From positions 20,567,857 through 20,631,856 of the forward strand of contig LR990040.1 in assembly GCA_905147135.1 (NCBI GenBank): DNA of 64,000 nucleotides. Reading direction: 5' to 3'. Below are positions 1-10,560 of this stretch, one piece after another. Each line of letters begins with the position of its first letter. The stretch's first letter is position 1. A model generated the notes under the pieces. It saw only the letters and a list, made by a program, of their open reading frames with translations. It was not told the origin of the DNA and did not search any database. The DNA is from Blastobasis lacticolella. Its lineage: Eukaryota; Arthropoda; Insecta; Lepidoptera; Blastobasidae. A program made the position numbers and the translations under genes.

Positions 1-1181
1 TACTAGAGCCGCTTCTTACCATCTATAACTATTCTATGGTAGAAGTAGATATCTTCAGCATAAAGAACGCCTTTCCCGACAGGATTGACAGTTAGAATAA
101 GGTTTTGTTAGGTTAGCTATGTGGCGGACTAAATGAATTTTCCAATGTAATTTCTTCTTACGATCTACTAAATGGAATAACTGCATTTGATTGTGCATAC
201 CAGCTACAGTTAATTTGTATCTATGTATTCTGTATGCAGTAAAATTACTGCAAGCTGATATGGCTAACCAGCTGTCATGTTAGATGGAACTGATACAGTC
301 GCTACTGTATAGTGCGCCCAAGATAACATTGCCCGCGGCTGAACATTGAACTAATTTTGACAGGGAGCCAATTACAAAAACTCTCGACAATGACATGGAT
401 GCCATATTATAAATGCAGACTTATTTTGTGCGCTTTAAAATTTGTAAATCGAGTCAGTAATAAGCAGTTGGTACATAATCAGTAGTAAAAACCAAACTAC
501 TTTTCGTCACTAAATGTGCTAACAAAAAAACACGTTATAAAATGCGGTGTAATAGATTTCACTGACTCCAATTATAAATCAAAGTACAATCTTTTCGGTT
601 AATACAGTGAACTCTACTACTTCACTATGATTATAGATTCAGGTAATTATATTATTACCATTATTTACTACGATTATCACGTCCAAAATGATTTATATTT
701 AATTAATGAATTAATTGAGCCATAAAAATGAGGACGCCCTCGCATCGTAGGCTGTTTAATGTACCGTAAATACCAATTATACGGACGCATCGGCAAATTT
801 CGGGAGCATTCGACAATTTTCGGGACTGCGTTTGACCATACCAGAGCGGAACGCAGCGGCCATTGGCTGGAATTGATAATTTACTTTTATTATCATGCGA
901 CTACAACGGGGACGCAATTTGCAATGGTCATTCCGATTTTGTCGTAAAATTTTGTTAGTCAAAAGTTACGATATGACTTTGTGGTCCTTCATAAAATGTA
1001 CAATAAAAATAACCTTCTCGTTGCGTCTTTAATTTTACGATGTTTCCTTTTGAAATGTCTTGTGTTTTCACGTGTCGTTTTGTTGGTAATGTTGCAACAC
1101 ATTTTAATTGTTATGGTTGACGCAGAAAGACCGTCGTCATCAATTGTAACGTTCGTTACTTACATATGTATATATCTACCT
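1..1181. other. No recognisable gene or repeat
   Basis: AT-rich sequence with scattered stop codons. The longest open frame (981-1283, plus strand, 100 codons) is low in complexity and resembles no family I know, so I treat it as chance. The last bases run into the start of a dispersed repeat. Confidence 0.5.
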
Positions 1182-1487
1182 ATACATAGTATAAAACAAA
1201 GTCGCTTTCCGCCGTCTGTCCCTATATATCGATGTATGTATATACGTACGCTTAGATCTTTTAAACTATTCAATGAATTTTAATGCGGTTTTTAACAATA
1301 GATATATTGATTCAAGATGAAGAGTTATAAACAAGAAAAAAAAGGTAGGTAGAGGTAAAGTAGGTGTAGGGTGTAGAGTGCGTGTAGGGTAGGTGTAGGG
1401 TAGGTGTAGGGTAGGTGTAGGATAGGTGTAGGGTAGGTGTAGGATAGGTGTAGGGTAGGTGAAGGGTAGGTGTAGGGTAGGTGTAGG
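1182..1487 (-). repeat. Outer part of a minisatellite-bearing dispersed repeat, interrupted by a LINE
   Basis: The block from the motif 'agtataaaacaaagtcgctt' through 'ttttaatgcggttttt' and 'gattcaagatgaagagtt' recurs at 62855-63110 in the same orientation and at 11586-11760, 55060-55275 and 56090-56290 in the opposite orientation. The inner end of this part is a GTAGG-rich array. The other end of the element lies beyond the LINE at 5079-5148, ending in 'gcgccaggtctactagt'. I do not know its class. It may be a non-autonomous element or the 3' end of a LINE. Confidence 0.75.
1348..1487. repeat. 11-bp GTAGG-type minisatellite
   Basis: A tandem array of the 11-mer 'taggtgtaggg' with variants such as 'taggtgtagga' and 'taggtgaaggg'. 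The register is exact from about 1390 to 1487. The same array resumes after the LINE poly(A) at 5079-5122, and related arrays occur at 22502-22560, 55078-55115 (complement) and 62985-63062. The minus-strand frames through it read as Pro/Thr/Leu/Tyr repeats but are not genes. Confidence 0.9.
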
Positions 1488-1573
1488 CTATGGGAGGTGG
1501 GGCCACGCCTGATGGTGTGGGGACCAGAGCGGGTAGCGCTAGCAACCCGACCCAAGAGGAAATGGAGGCCTAA
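1487..1573 (+). pseudogene. C-terminal remnant of the LINE ORF1 (Gag-like)
   Basis: An open frame of about 28 codons enters the LINE at its truncated 5' end and stops at TAA 1571-1573. It is rich in Gly, Ala, Thr and Ser and ends in acidic residues (QEEMEA). It overlaps the start of the ORF2 frame (open from 1543) in a different frame, the usual layout in R1-clade elements. The assignment rests on position more than on sequence, because the diagnostic zinc knuckles of ORF1 are not present. Confidence 0.5.
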
Positions 1574-4500
1574 CATTTAGTCCCACGCACAAAATACTCC
1601 AGGGTAATATAAACCACTGCCGCAAGGCGCAAGACCTGCTCATGCAAAACCTTGTGGAGTGTTCAATTGCCCTTGGAGTCATCTCGGAGCCATACAGAAC
1701 CCCAGTCCATCCCCGTTGGTTCGGAGATGACACTGGAAACGTTGCGGTATACTGGGGAGGAGGGCGCGGAGACCCCGCGTGCCGTAAAGTGGCGTCAAGT
1801 CCCGGCATTGTATTGGTTGAATGGGGCTCTCTCTTCGTGATGGGATGCTACATCTCTCCCAACTGCAATCTCGAAAACTTTGAGGAGTATCTGGGTCAAG
1901 TGGAGGTGTTTATACACAGATACAGCCCTCACCCGATACTAGTGCTGGGCGACTTTAATGCCCGATCTCGGGTTTGGGGAGACGTCCGGGACAACGTGCG
2001 GGGCGAGACTGTCCTTGAATGGGCGGCCGGTCTCGACCTCCGATTGTTGAACAGGGGCTCGGTTAGCACGTGTGTCAGATGGCAGGGTGAGTCAATCGTA
2101 GACCTGTCCTGGGCTAACCGGACAGCTGAGTGCTTGGTGTCGGGCTGGAGAGTAGCAGAGGAGGTTGTAACACTATCTGATCACCTCCATATCATCTTCT
2201 CCGTTATCCCTAACCGTCCTGTCGCTGCAGCGATACAACGGAATGGGGTGCAAGCATGCTGGGCGCTTAAGCGGCTGGACAGGGATAAATTGATTGCCGC
2301 GGCTCATACAGCTGATTGGCTACCTGCACCTGACCTTGAAAACCCCTTTGCAACCGAAAGGGAGGCGGAATGGTTCAGAGCTAGCATGACCACAATATGT
2401 GATGCTGCTATGCCCAGGGTCAGGTCTCCTTCAAAGCAGCCGGTTTATTGGTGGTCGGAGCACATTGCTGCCCTTCGTAGGACGTGTCTTGCCTCGCGCA
2501 GGCTCTTCACTCGGACAAGAAGACGGAGAGCGGCAACTCAAGCCGAAAAAGATAATGCGTACTCCGCTTACCGAGCTGCCACAGTCGCCCTACAGTCGGC
2601 AATAGCGGATGCGCGCTCGTGGAACGATCTGCTGGATGGCCTGAATAGAGACCCATGGGGACGCCCGTACAGGATGGTCTTGGGGAAGTTGCGCCCTTGG
2701 GTTCCTTCTCTGACGGAAACTCTTGAACCCCAGCTTTAGAAGCTTGGTCCGATAGTCTGGAGGTAACGTATGGAGAGCTGGCATACGCGGTGAGACGTCT
2801 TGCTGCACGAAACACGGCTCCGGGTCCGGACGGGATTCCTGGGAGAGCGTTAGTCGTAGCGCTTAGTGTGCTAGGAGAGAGGATGAGACGCTTGTTTAAC
2901 GCTTGTTTTCGCCATGGGTACTTCCCGGCACTGTGGAAAGAAGCAAGACTCGTCCTTTTAAAAAAGGAAGGGAGGCCCGAGGATTCACCCTCCGGGTACC
3001 AGCCCCTTTGCTTGTTGGATGATTCGGGTAAGTCTTTTGAGCAGATCATAGCCATCCGCATCAATAAGCACCTGCGGGAGACCGGACCGGACCTATCAGA
3101 GAGCCAATTTGGTTTCCGGCAGGGTCGCTCGACAGTAGATGCGATCCTTCGAGTCCGCTCCGTGGCTGAAGAGGCAGTCTCCCAGGGGAAAGTAGTTTTG
3201 GCTGTCAGTATTGACATCGTTAATGCGTTCAACTCTCTCCCCTGGGGTGCGATACGGGAGGCCCTCGTCCGGCATCAGATTCCACATTATCTCCGTGCTG
3301 TAATAGAGGATTATCTCTTCCAGAGAAGGATCCGTTATGTTGGTAGAGACGGCCAAGTCGAACAGAGAGAGGTCGTTTGCGGGGTTCCTCAGGGGTCGGT
3401 ATTAGGCCCTCTGTTGTGGAATCTTGAATACGACGTGGTGCTCCGGACCCAACTCCCAGCTGGCATTAGTGTTGTCTGCTACGCAGACGATACTCTAATA
3501 TTAGCCGAAGCGGAGTCTTTTGAGAGGGCTTTACGACTAGCAGAGCTAGGTGTAGCTTGTGTCGTGAGGAGAATCAGTGCTTTAGGCCTGGCGATTGCAC
3601 CTCACAAAACCGAGGCGCTATGGTTCCACGGACTCCCTCGGCGAGAGAGCCCTCCTGCCTCTGTGGTGCGGGTGGGAGAAGCAGAGGTCCAGATAGGACA
3701 AACTATGAAATATCTGGGCCTAGTATTAGATGGACGGTGGTCTTTCGCAGATCATTTTGACCGCCTGGTTCCCCGGATTGAAAAAGTAGCGGGTGCTCTG
3801 CATGGACTGCTACCGAATCTTGGGGGACCGCAGGAAGGAGTTCGCCGCCTCTATGCGGGTGTAGTGCGATCCATTGCGCTTTATGGGGCACCAGTATGGT
3901 CAGATCGACTGTCAGGCGCTCGGAGCCGCGTGGCAAAATTCAATTCTATGCAGCGACGCATTGCCATCAGGGTCGCACGAGGATACCGGACGATTCCGTA
4001 CGAGGCGGCAACTGTGCTGGCGCGGTTTCCACCTCTCGATATCCTGGCTGATATGGATGCGAGAGTCTACCTTATCCTTCGCCAAAGAGGTGGAACCGCT
4101 TCTAACGAAGAAATAAAGGTGAGGGCCCACAGACGCGCAATAAACCGCTGGCGCGAGCGGCTCCATGAGCCGCGTAGTGTTCGGCAGCGGTTCATTGGAG
4201 CCGTCTTGCCATGTTTTCAAGCATGGTCATCAAAGGTCGGGTGACTTTCCACATGACCCAGATACTCACCGGACATGGCTGTTTCGGTAAATATCTCAAC
4301 CGAATAGGGAGGGAACAGACACCGCAGTGTCACCATTGCGGTGCGGACCAGGACTCGGCGCAGCACACGCTAGAGGAGTGCCTTGCTTGGCTCTGTGAGC
4401 GAAGCGACCTGGTCCAAGAAATCGGCCCAGACCTTTCCCTGTCTGCAGTAGTCGCTGCAATGCTCGGAAGATCTGTAGCCTGGGAGGCCGTTAGCACTTT

Positions 4501-5078
4501 CTGCGAGACTGTCATGGTCCAGAAGGAGTCAGCGGAGCGGGAACGCGAGCGCGCGGACCCCGCGAGACGACGACGACGACGAGGAGCTCCGACTAGCAGC
4601 GAAGTCTCTGATGTGCGTCAGCACACGACAGGGTTGCTTGCAACCTCTGTTGACGGGAGGGGCCGTGTAGCTCCGGCTAAGAATAGAGCTACGGTCTTCC
4701 CCGCCTGTCGTAAGAGGCGACTATAGGGGGTCATCGGAGTTGCGGACACTTGTAGTGGGGGCTACACTGTCCGACCAAACGACTCCGGGGACGGTGTCGG
4801 CTTGGGGTGGTCATCAAGCCGATACACACCGGAACGGTGTAGGGGCAGGGTTGGAGAATACACAACCTTGCCTCGCGATTGGCCTTCGGGCGCGGTGTTA
4901 GAAGGGTTCCGGTTGCGTTCTATTGAGATCCCGGAGCCCATCGAACTGCACCGAGGTGGACCACCGTGGAGTTTTTAGTGGGTAGAAGTCCCACGTAACC
5001 CGATTCTTCCCCCAGTGGGTTGGGTACCTGGATCGCAGGTTTTCTCCAAGTAAAAAAAAAAAAACAAAAAAAAAAAGG
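1488..5078 (+). mobile_element. 5'-truncated R1-clade non-LTR retrotransposon
   Basis: A LINE copy holding the tail of ORF1, a broken ORF2 (endonuclease, reverse transcriptase, C-terminal zinc knuckle), a 3' UTR of about 320 bp and an A-rich tail (about 5051-5078). The reverse transcriptase wording, the short ORF1/ORF2 overlap and the CX2CX8HX4C tail fit the R1 clade (R1, TRAS, SART, Waldo types). Minisatellite units flank both sides, so the copy landed inside the GTAGG-rich array. Most of ORF1 and the 5' UTR are missing, as expected from incomplete reverse transcription. Frameshifts in ORF2 make this copy dead. Placement in a named family would need a phylogeny of the reverse transcriptase. 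Confidence 0.92.
1543..4726 (+). pseudogene. Broken LINE ORF2: AP-endonuclease, reverse transcriptase, zinc knuckle
   Basis: Three consecutive frames make up one former ORF2. Frame one (1543-2739) holds the APE-type endonuclease, opening with ILQGNINHCRKAQDLL near 1594. Its catalytic motifs are ISEPYR (about 1681), GDFNAR (about 1948) and SDH (about 2178). Frame two (from about 2740 to 4244) holds the reverse transcriptase, with APGPDGIPG, GFRQGRST, PQGSVLGP and the active-site YADDT at about 3480. Frame three (4211-4726) carries the C-terminal knuckle CHHCGADQDSAQHTLEEC and an Arg-rich end. The breaks lie near 2737 and 4240, each where homology continues without loss, so small indels are likely. 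The enzyme would nick target DNA and copy its own RNA there, but this copy cannot make it. Confidence 0.93.
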
Positions 5079-5148
5079 TAGGTGTAGGGTAGGTGTAGGA
5101 TAGGGGTAAGATAGGGGTAGGATACCACGCAAACGAAGTCGCGCCAGG
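5079..5148 (-). repeat. Remaining end of the interrupted minisatellite-bearing repeat
   Basis: Directly after the LINE poly(A), GTAGG-type units resume (5079-5122). They are followed by 'ataccacgcaaacgaagtcg' and an end at 'ctactagt'. The copy at 62855-63110 has the matching end 'gcgccacgcgaactaagtcg ... cgctagt'. This confirms that 1182-1487 and 5079-5148 were one element before the LINE arrived. Confidence 0.8.
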
Positions 5149-7458
5149 TCTACTAGTTCATTAAAGAGAAAGTTACAAGCAGCAACGTTTTTGTTTCGTG
5201 GTGTACTCTTTACAGTATCGGTCAAATGGTGTAACGTTGTACATCTTCTGCAAACGAACTCCAGCGCGCTATTACCTTTTTTAAAAGATCTCAAAACGGA
5301 TTCGTATCTCCATGCGACGAGTCGGTCGAACCGCAGCACAGTTTAAAAGGGCCAAGTTTTTCCTCGTAGGTAGGACTGAAAAGGCTTTCCATTCATTTCC
5401 CTATTATAAGGGAAATTTGGAAGCCCCTTAAGCCATGCGTCGGGCGGTTGACATGCATTGTGGCGGTGATTAATGGCGTACAACGCAATTTTCCCCGGGA
5501 AATGTCTGTAGGGGGGTATCTCTAATATTTTTCGGGACATTAATATGAGTGCACTTATGGCGAATGATATACTCGCGCTGATAGCGTCTACGTTGTGGTA
5601 TTTGCATAAAAGCCTGTCTGTGGGGTCTGTAGGAATATATCTGATGATATCTAATGCTGTTAGGAACGTACAAGATAGCCTAATATAACTATGCCCTAAG
5701 ATAATATTTGATAAAATATGGTAATGCATAAGAATGTAGAAAAAAGCAGACGGTTATACTCACACTATTATAAGAATAGGATTAAGATCATGCTTTCGAC
5801 GCGTACAGAAAATAAATGTACACAGGTCTACTTAAAATAAACAATGAAGGTTTTATGTACCAATAAACAATATATGAAGAGTACATAATAACAAACAAGG
5901 CCAATACGGAAGTAAATACAATAGTAAGCCCATAAATGAAGCTAACCCTTTCAAAAGCACTAACGTTGCAACTAGACATGATCGTGTAGCAACTAACGCA
6001 CGTGACGCGCACCCGTCGGATAGCGGCATCAAAGCCAACGAGATAATGGAGGCAAAACACCAAAACACCGAAACGCCGGCTACTAATGCGCTATATTGTG
6101 TTACAGGACAAACAGAGGCGCTAGGTGTAGCATTACAGAAACACATGCCAACATCGGTTAGAAGACGAGGGAATGGACCGCCGTATGTTTGCACAGACAG
6201 CGATATGAAAACAGGGAAGATGTTTTTACGACTGAGAGGCATTCGTCAAACAAATCGTTGGGCATATAATTAAATTGCCATATTGCTCTGCGTACGACGT
6301 CTCGAAGATTCCAGCCTCTGAAGCATACCTCTATTTACTTAGATTAGGATTCTAAAACGTAAATAAGAAAGGAGCAAAAACCTTATACGGCAAGGTAATG
6401 AAAATACCCGTTATTTACTTACCTAGTCTAAGTATAAATTTATGCACTAAGGACAAGGGAATCATAAATTTCGAAGAGGCTTTGCGCAGCGCCTTGTATT
6501 ACCGGCGCTCGCTCCCTGCTTGAACAATTAGGCAATTACTTTTGTTTATTATACCCAACGTAATTGATATAAATGCTCATAAGATACAAAAGGGAACTGT
6601 AAAACTAATTCTATCCGTTGTCAGGCTAAGGTGGTAAACGTAAATCTTTAACGAAATTTATGCAAATGCTTTGCTCTCGTCTGTTTGCTTTGTGGAATTG
6701 GGATCAGGGTTCATAAATAATTTTTACGAGCTAGGTTTACGCGCTTTCCGCCCAAAAGTTAAATTTATTTTCTTCACCATCTTGGCTTTGTGCATTTGCA
6801 TTTTTGTGTGGGCTACAATTTAAATTTACTTTCAGAACTTGAGTTCAAAAAGATTTATAGTCACGTCAGCTTTCCGCATTGAAGCCATCAAACGGTTCTT
6901 TGGGAAACCTGATGTTTGAAATGGAACAATATTTGTTGAGACCCATAGCGACTTTAAACTAAACAATTTCATTTTACTCCGAGTCCGTCCAATTTTAACG
7001 TCAACAAAATAGTAATGCAAGCGACCGTAACTATTCAGCGGGCGCCTGAAAAACAGACTGCATTGTAAACAGCATGGAAAGCCATTGGGCGGAATCAGAA
7101 TGGGAAATAAAAACGAACAGTAAGAAATGGCGGGGAATCGCGCCCCGACGCTTGACTTTGGAAATATACTGTGTTGCGAAATCGTGCGGAAAATTTGCAA
7201 TTTAGAAGTAAAGGGGGAACGCCAATAAGCTATCGATTATGTAGATGCAGGCTCTTGCAGTGGTTATCTTTGCAGTTGGGGCGGAACGGACTATTTGTCA
7301 GGATATTTTCAAAGGAGTCTCCTCGTTATCTCCAATATTCAATGCTACGAGCGCAACTTTCTATTAGAGCGCTCCGTGTAGAAAGGTAAAGCCTTTTTGA
7401 AATATTTCATCCCGCCCTATGTATCGGAAAAATTGATTCTGAGCGAGGTTTAGTGCTT
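5149..7458. other. Unassigned intergenic DNA
   Basis: No homology recognised. Two overlapping minus-strand frames at 5788-6063 and 5853-6242 predict hydrophobic peptides but lack supporting splice sites or family motifs. The rest has no persuasive coding signal and no repeat that I can match elsewhere in the window. Confidence 0.45.
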
Positions 7459-7752
7459 TTATTTTCCTTTAGCGTAAAGTTTGTTCGCTACGTTTTCTTT
7501 ACTACAATATTTCGTCATATTTATGACGTTATGTTCTATTGTGTATAGATCGTCCTCGTTTTCTGTTAATATTACATCGGCCTGAATCTCTTCCACTCCA
7601 ACGAATTTTCCTTCGACACATAAAGTAGCAATATCCCAACTATTCCGACGGATACAAAGAAGACAAAAGACAATATCATTTTCGGAGGCTTTCCCGGTAT
7701 GGCGGCGATAGCGTTTCCGGTCAGAGACTTCCGGTTGCGTTGCTGACGTCAC
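7459..7752 (-). CDS. Possible terminal exon or orphan ORF, unknown product
   Basis: The minus-strand frame stays open from above 7858 down to TAA at 7459. The part below 7752 has a balanced, protein-like composition, for example KFVGVEEIQADVILTENE and DDLYTIEHNVINMTKYCS. It has no ATG start where it becomes protein-like; the first possible start, at 7752, is GTG. If real it would therefore be a downstream exon or a decayed gene. The stop codon overlaps a potential AATAAA (rc of 'ttttatttt' at about 7455-7463). I recognise no family. It could equally be a remnant of a mobile element. Confidence 0.25.
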   Translation of the reverse strand: MTSATQPEVSDRKRYRRHTGKASENDIVFCLLCIRRNSWDIATLCVEGKFVGVEEIQADVILTENEDDLYTIEHNVINMTKYCSKENVANKLYAKGK

Positions 7753-8342
7753 GCGAACCGAGGTTTCCGTGTTATTGTTGCCAGAAAGAAAATTACCCCA
7801 AAAAAAGGGAATAGAAAAAATGTAATAACGGTTCCTCGAAACTTTTGTGATAACATAGCGATTTTGGTGGATAATGATTTGGCCGGTAAATGATTGCGTT
7901 GCTTGTTTATTATTACATAATATATGAAAATGAACCTCTAGCTAGAAAAACAAATACCTACCTTACAACAGATACTGTTATGAAAGAGCGTAGTGGCAAA
8001 CAGGTCTCATTATAGTAGCTACGACGCGAATAACAGCTACTGCAAACCATTTTACTTGTCATCTATATTATAAACCTAAACAACTATCACCCCAAACACT
8101 TGTGCCAGACCAATTCAATACTGATGATAGCGACGTTTGTAAGGCTAAAAGGGCACTCCCGCTCCCGATGTGCTCCCGCCATACGAGGGAATAATAGGCG
8201 GCACTATATTAAACATACCTTTTCTCGAAACGTTTCATCGAATTTTCAGACCCTCATATCTTCTGCTTGGATAATAATAATATAATATTTATTTCAGAAA
8301 AATAAATTCCATAGTTAGCACAATCAATTAAAAACAATAAAT
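7753..8342. other. No recognisable feature
   Basis: AT-rich, with no repeat match inside the window and no coding signal beyond the upstream extension of the open frame that ends at 7459. Confidence 0.4.
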
Positions 8343-8425
8343 ATAATTATCAACGCATGGTCAAGGCGGAACCCGGGCCTTCGTGCAAGCGTGCGGACAT
8401 TAACGCCAAGATGATATTTTTTTTT
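8343..8425 (+). repeat. SINE-body fragment (GAT-tailed family)
   Basis: 'tggtcaaggcggaacccggg', then 'cgtgcaagcgtgcggacatt' and 'aacgccaagatgat', matches the 3' body of the SINE family found reversed at 19675-19745, 19913-20050 and 31300-31602 and forward at 35385-35560. It keeps only the 3' part. Confidence 0.75.
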
Positions 8426-9292
8426 ATGAACGCCATAATCAATCAATAATCTTAAGAGTAATAATTATATTAGCTTAATATTTAAATGCTTTATAATGCT
8501 AGAAAGCTCACATTTTAAGTGCAAGATGTACGTAGTCAACTTAAAAAACAGACAAGGCTTCATTTGTTTAGCATTTATACTTTGAAAGGCTTGCCATACT
8601 TTCTGACCAAAACGTAGAGTTTGTAGAGTTACGCTTTATAGAGATAGGGGCTTGGCTCTTCATGAGATCTGATAACTTTTTCACAATAAAATAATCGTGA
8701 GCTTGCAAGACATGTTTTTGTTTCAAACCATTTCCTGTAGGAGTTTATTGGTATATCAGGAATAGTACTAGTATATCTTATTGTATTTTATCTAAGAACA
8801 TATTACAGGCGCGCCTTAGATCGCAATCTATCTATATACCTCTATATCTATCTATATATCTGTCTAGTCATTGATTTGCCCGAAAGCAAAGGGCCTAATA
8901 GGCGTCGGCATTCTGCCGTCAGTTGACGCGTGTGCCCGCTTTATATGCAAATTGGATGACCCCAATTTGCGAGAGGCGAGCGCTATGACATCTCTACTCC
9001 AGAGAAGTATTAACACCAATTTCAACTTTCGCTCTGTTCGCTCGGTCGCCGTATTTGGAACGATTGCGGTATTGAAATTTGCTGTTCGTTTCGTTTGGTT
9101 TTGGAGCTGAAACACATAAACTCCGTGTTGAATCCTAATGGGATTTCCTGGTTTGAAACTGAATGGTTGTTGATCAGAAATTAGGATTTTATATTAACTC
9201 ACATTAACAGCCTCTTAGATTTACAGTAACAACCCATTGTTGGATAAGTCCAGCAATGGATTATAGCAGATATAGAGCAATGGGTAATAGCA
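8426..9292. other. No gene; short TATC-rich microsatellite
   Basis: A degenerate (CTAT)n tract occurs at about 8827-8868. Opposed open frames at 8864-9115 are mirror shadows with no family resemblance. Confidence 0.45.
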
Positions 9293-9352
9293 GAATAGTT
9301 AGCAATCATTACAGTAAGCTTGAGAGCTTACTGAAATTATTGCTAACTATTC
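9293..9352. repeat. 60-bp near-perfect inverted repeat (hairpin)
   Basis: The arm 'gaatagttagcaat' at 9293 pairs with 'attgctaactattc' ending at 9352. Inner arms 'cagtaagct' and 'agcttactg' flank a tiny loop. Stem length is about 28 bp with a few mismatches. It may be a relic of a fold-back element. Confidence 0.85.
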
Positions 9353-9376
9353 TCCGCTTCCTCAGTTCGCACGGGT

Positions 9377-9488
9377 ACTTACTGTAAACTTCGGCCCCCC
9401 TTCGGTAGGCGGACCCTGGGCACCCGCGTGCCGCGCGGGGGAATACCCGGGACGTAACGCCAAGATGACATGACTTACTGTAAACTTC
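9377..9488 (+). mobile_element. Truncated SINE insertion with 16-bp target-site duplication
   Basis: 'acttactgtaaacttc' occurs exactly at 9377-9392 and again at 9473-9488. The 80 bp between them are GC-rich and end in 'gacgtaacgccaagatgaca', the 3' end shared by the GAT-tailed SINE family in this window. The direct repeats are the expected target-site duplication of LINE-driven insertion, so this is a 5'-truncated copy caught with its footprint intact. Confidence 0.88.
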
Positions 9489-10419
9489 ATACCCGTAGGA
9501 TCATCCTCTGGGCTAATCAAAAGTTTGCCTGAATATTTTACCAAAATTACATAGTGCATATCCGCTTAAACGTCCCGCCCTGCTGCTGCGGTTTTACTAT
9601 CTACCTGCTCCGCGCAAATACAAATTTCTAATTACAGGGATACCTTTATTTTTCTTCTTCATCTAGTAGATTTTATTTTGAGTTATTTTATAGGCAACCA
9701 TTCTAACATTAAACTTATTTTAAAAAAAACCGTGTATAGTCCATCTAAACTATCACAGATGCTGGAGGGCGATTAGGGCGAATAAGGTCGAAATTATCAC
9801 AGGACGTTCAACCGGGCACATATCGATTTATATTTTGTGTAGCTATTATTTTAAAAGCTCCAAATGTATTTACTATATTGTGACTACTTCTAGTAATCAA
9901 AAGGCTAGGTATACAAAAAAATAACATATGTTTCTTCGCAAAGTACCCACAAATACCTCTCATCGGCTAACAAGCCTATAAACTAAAACCAGAGCCATAA
10001 GCTTTGCCAGTCAACAATTAAGTGATCAAATTTGAATTATGTCAGTGCACTAACCCTATTAACTGAACACAATGGAAGTATTTCAAACAAGCAATCTGCG
10101 TTGCCGTATGCCGTAACACAATCATAAAGGCGCTCATGATTTTGTTTTAGAAAATCAGCAGTATTTTGCTTTCAACGCGCAGTTTCCTGTAAATAATGGT
10201 CAGAGGTTTTAGGGCACGGTAGCGGTCTACAGTACAGCCAGCGAACAAAGTAAAACGTGGTAAGCTTTCAGAAGAAAAGCTTCAGTTCGAAAACTATGGT
10301 CAATGAATAACAGTGTAGCGAGGGGTCGCAGTCCTTATGATCGTGAGGTTGGTGACACTTGATATGGTGGGGTAGTACAATGTAATTACTTAATGCTGAC
10401 ATACAAGTTGTCTGAGGGG
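9489..10419. other. No recognisable feature
   Basis: AT-rich DNA with no open frame of interest and no clear match to other repeats in the window. Confidence 0.45.
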
Positions 10420-10560
10420 ACACATTTCATCATCATAATCGTAATCTCAGCCGCAGAACGCCCGCGGACTTCTCGGGGTAGGCCTCCCCCCACGAATTCC
10501 ACAGCGGTCGTTGGTATGCCTTTTGCATCCATCTGCTCCTTACGATCTTCAACGATCGTG
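10420..10560 (-). repeat. RTE-like LINE 3'-end fragment
   Basis: 'catcatcataatcgtaatct' followed by 'gtaggcctccccccacgaat' and 'ccacagcggtcgttgg' matches, in reverse orientation, the 3' end of the RTE-like LINE at 23150-23516. That end carries the same GAT-rich tail and 'ggggaggtctatg' block. Only the last part of the element remains. Confidence 0.65.

Noticed and set aside
1312..1576. Two minus-strand frames rich in Pro, Thr, Leu and Tyr
   Set aside because: They are translations of the 11-bp minisatellite and have no independent coding support.
5788..6242. Overlapping hydrophobic minus-strand frames (91 and 129 codons) that could be a small membrane protein
   Set aside because: Two frames over the same DNA both look hydrophobic, there is no splice chain or family motif, and a T-rich strand gives hydrophobic residues by chance.
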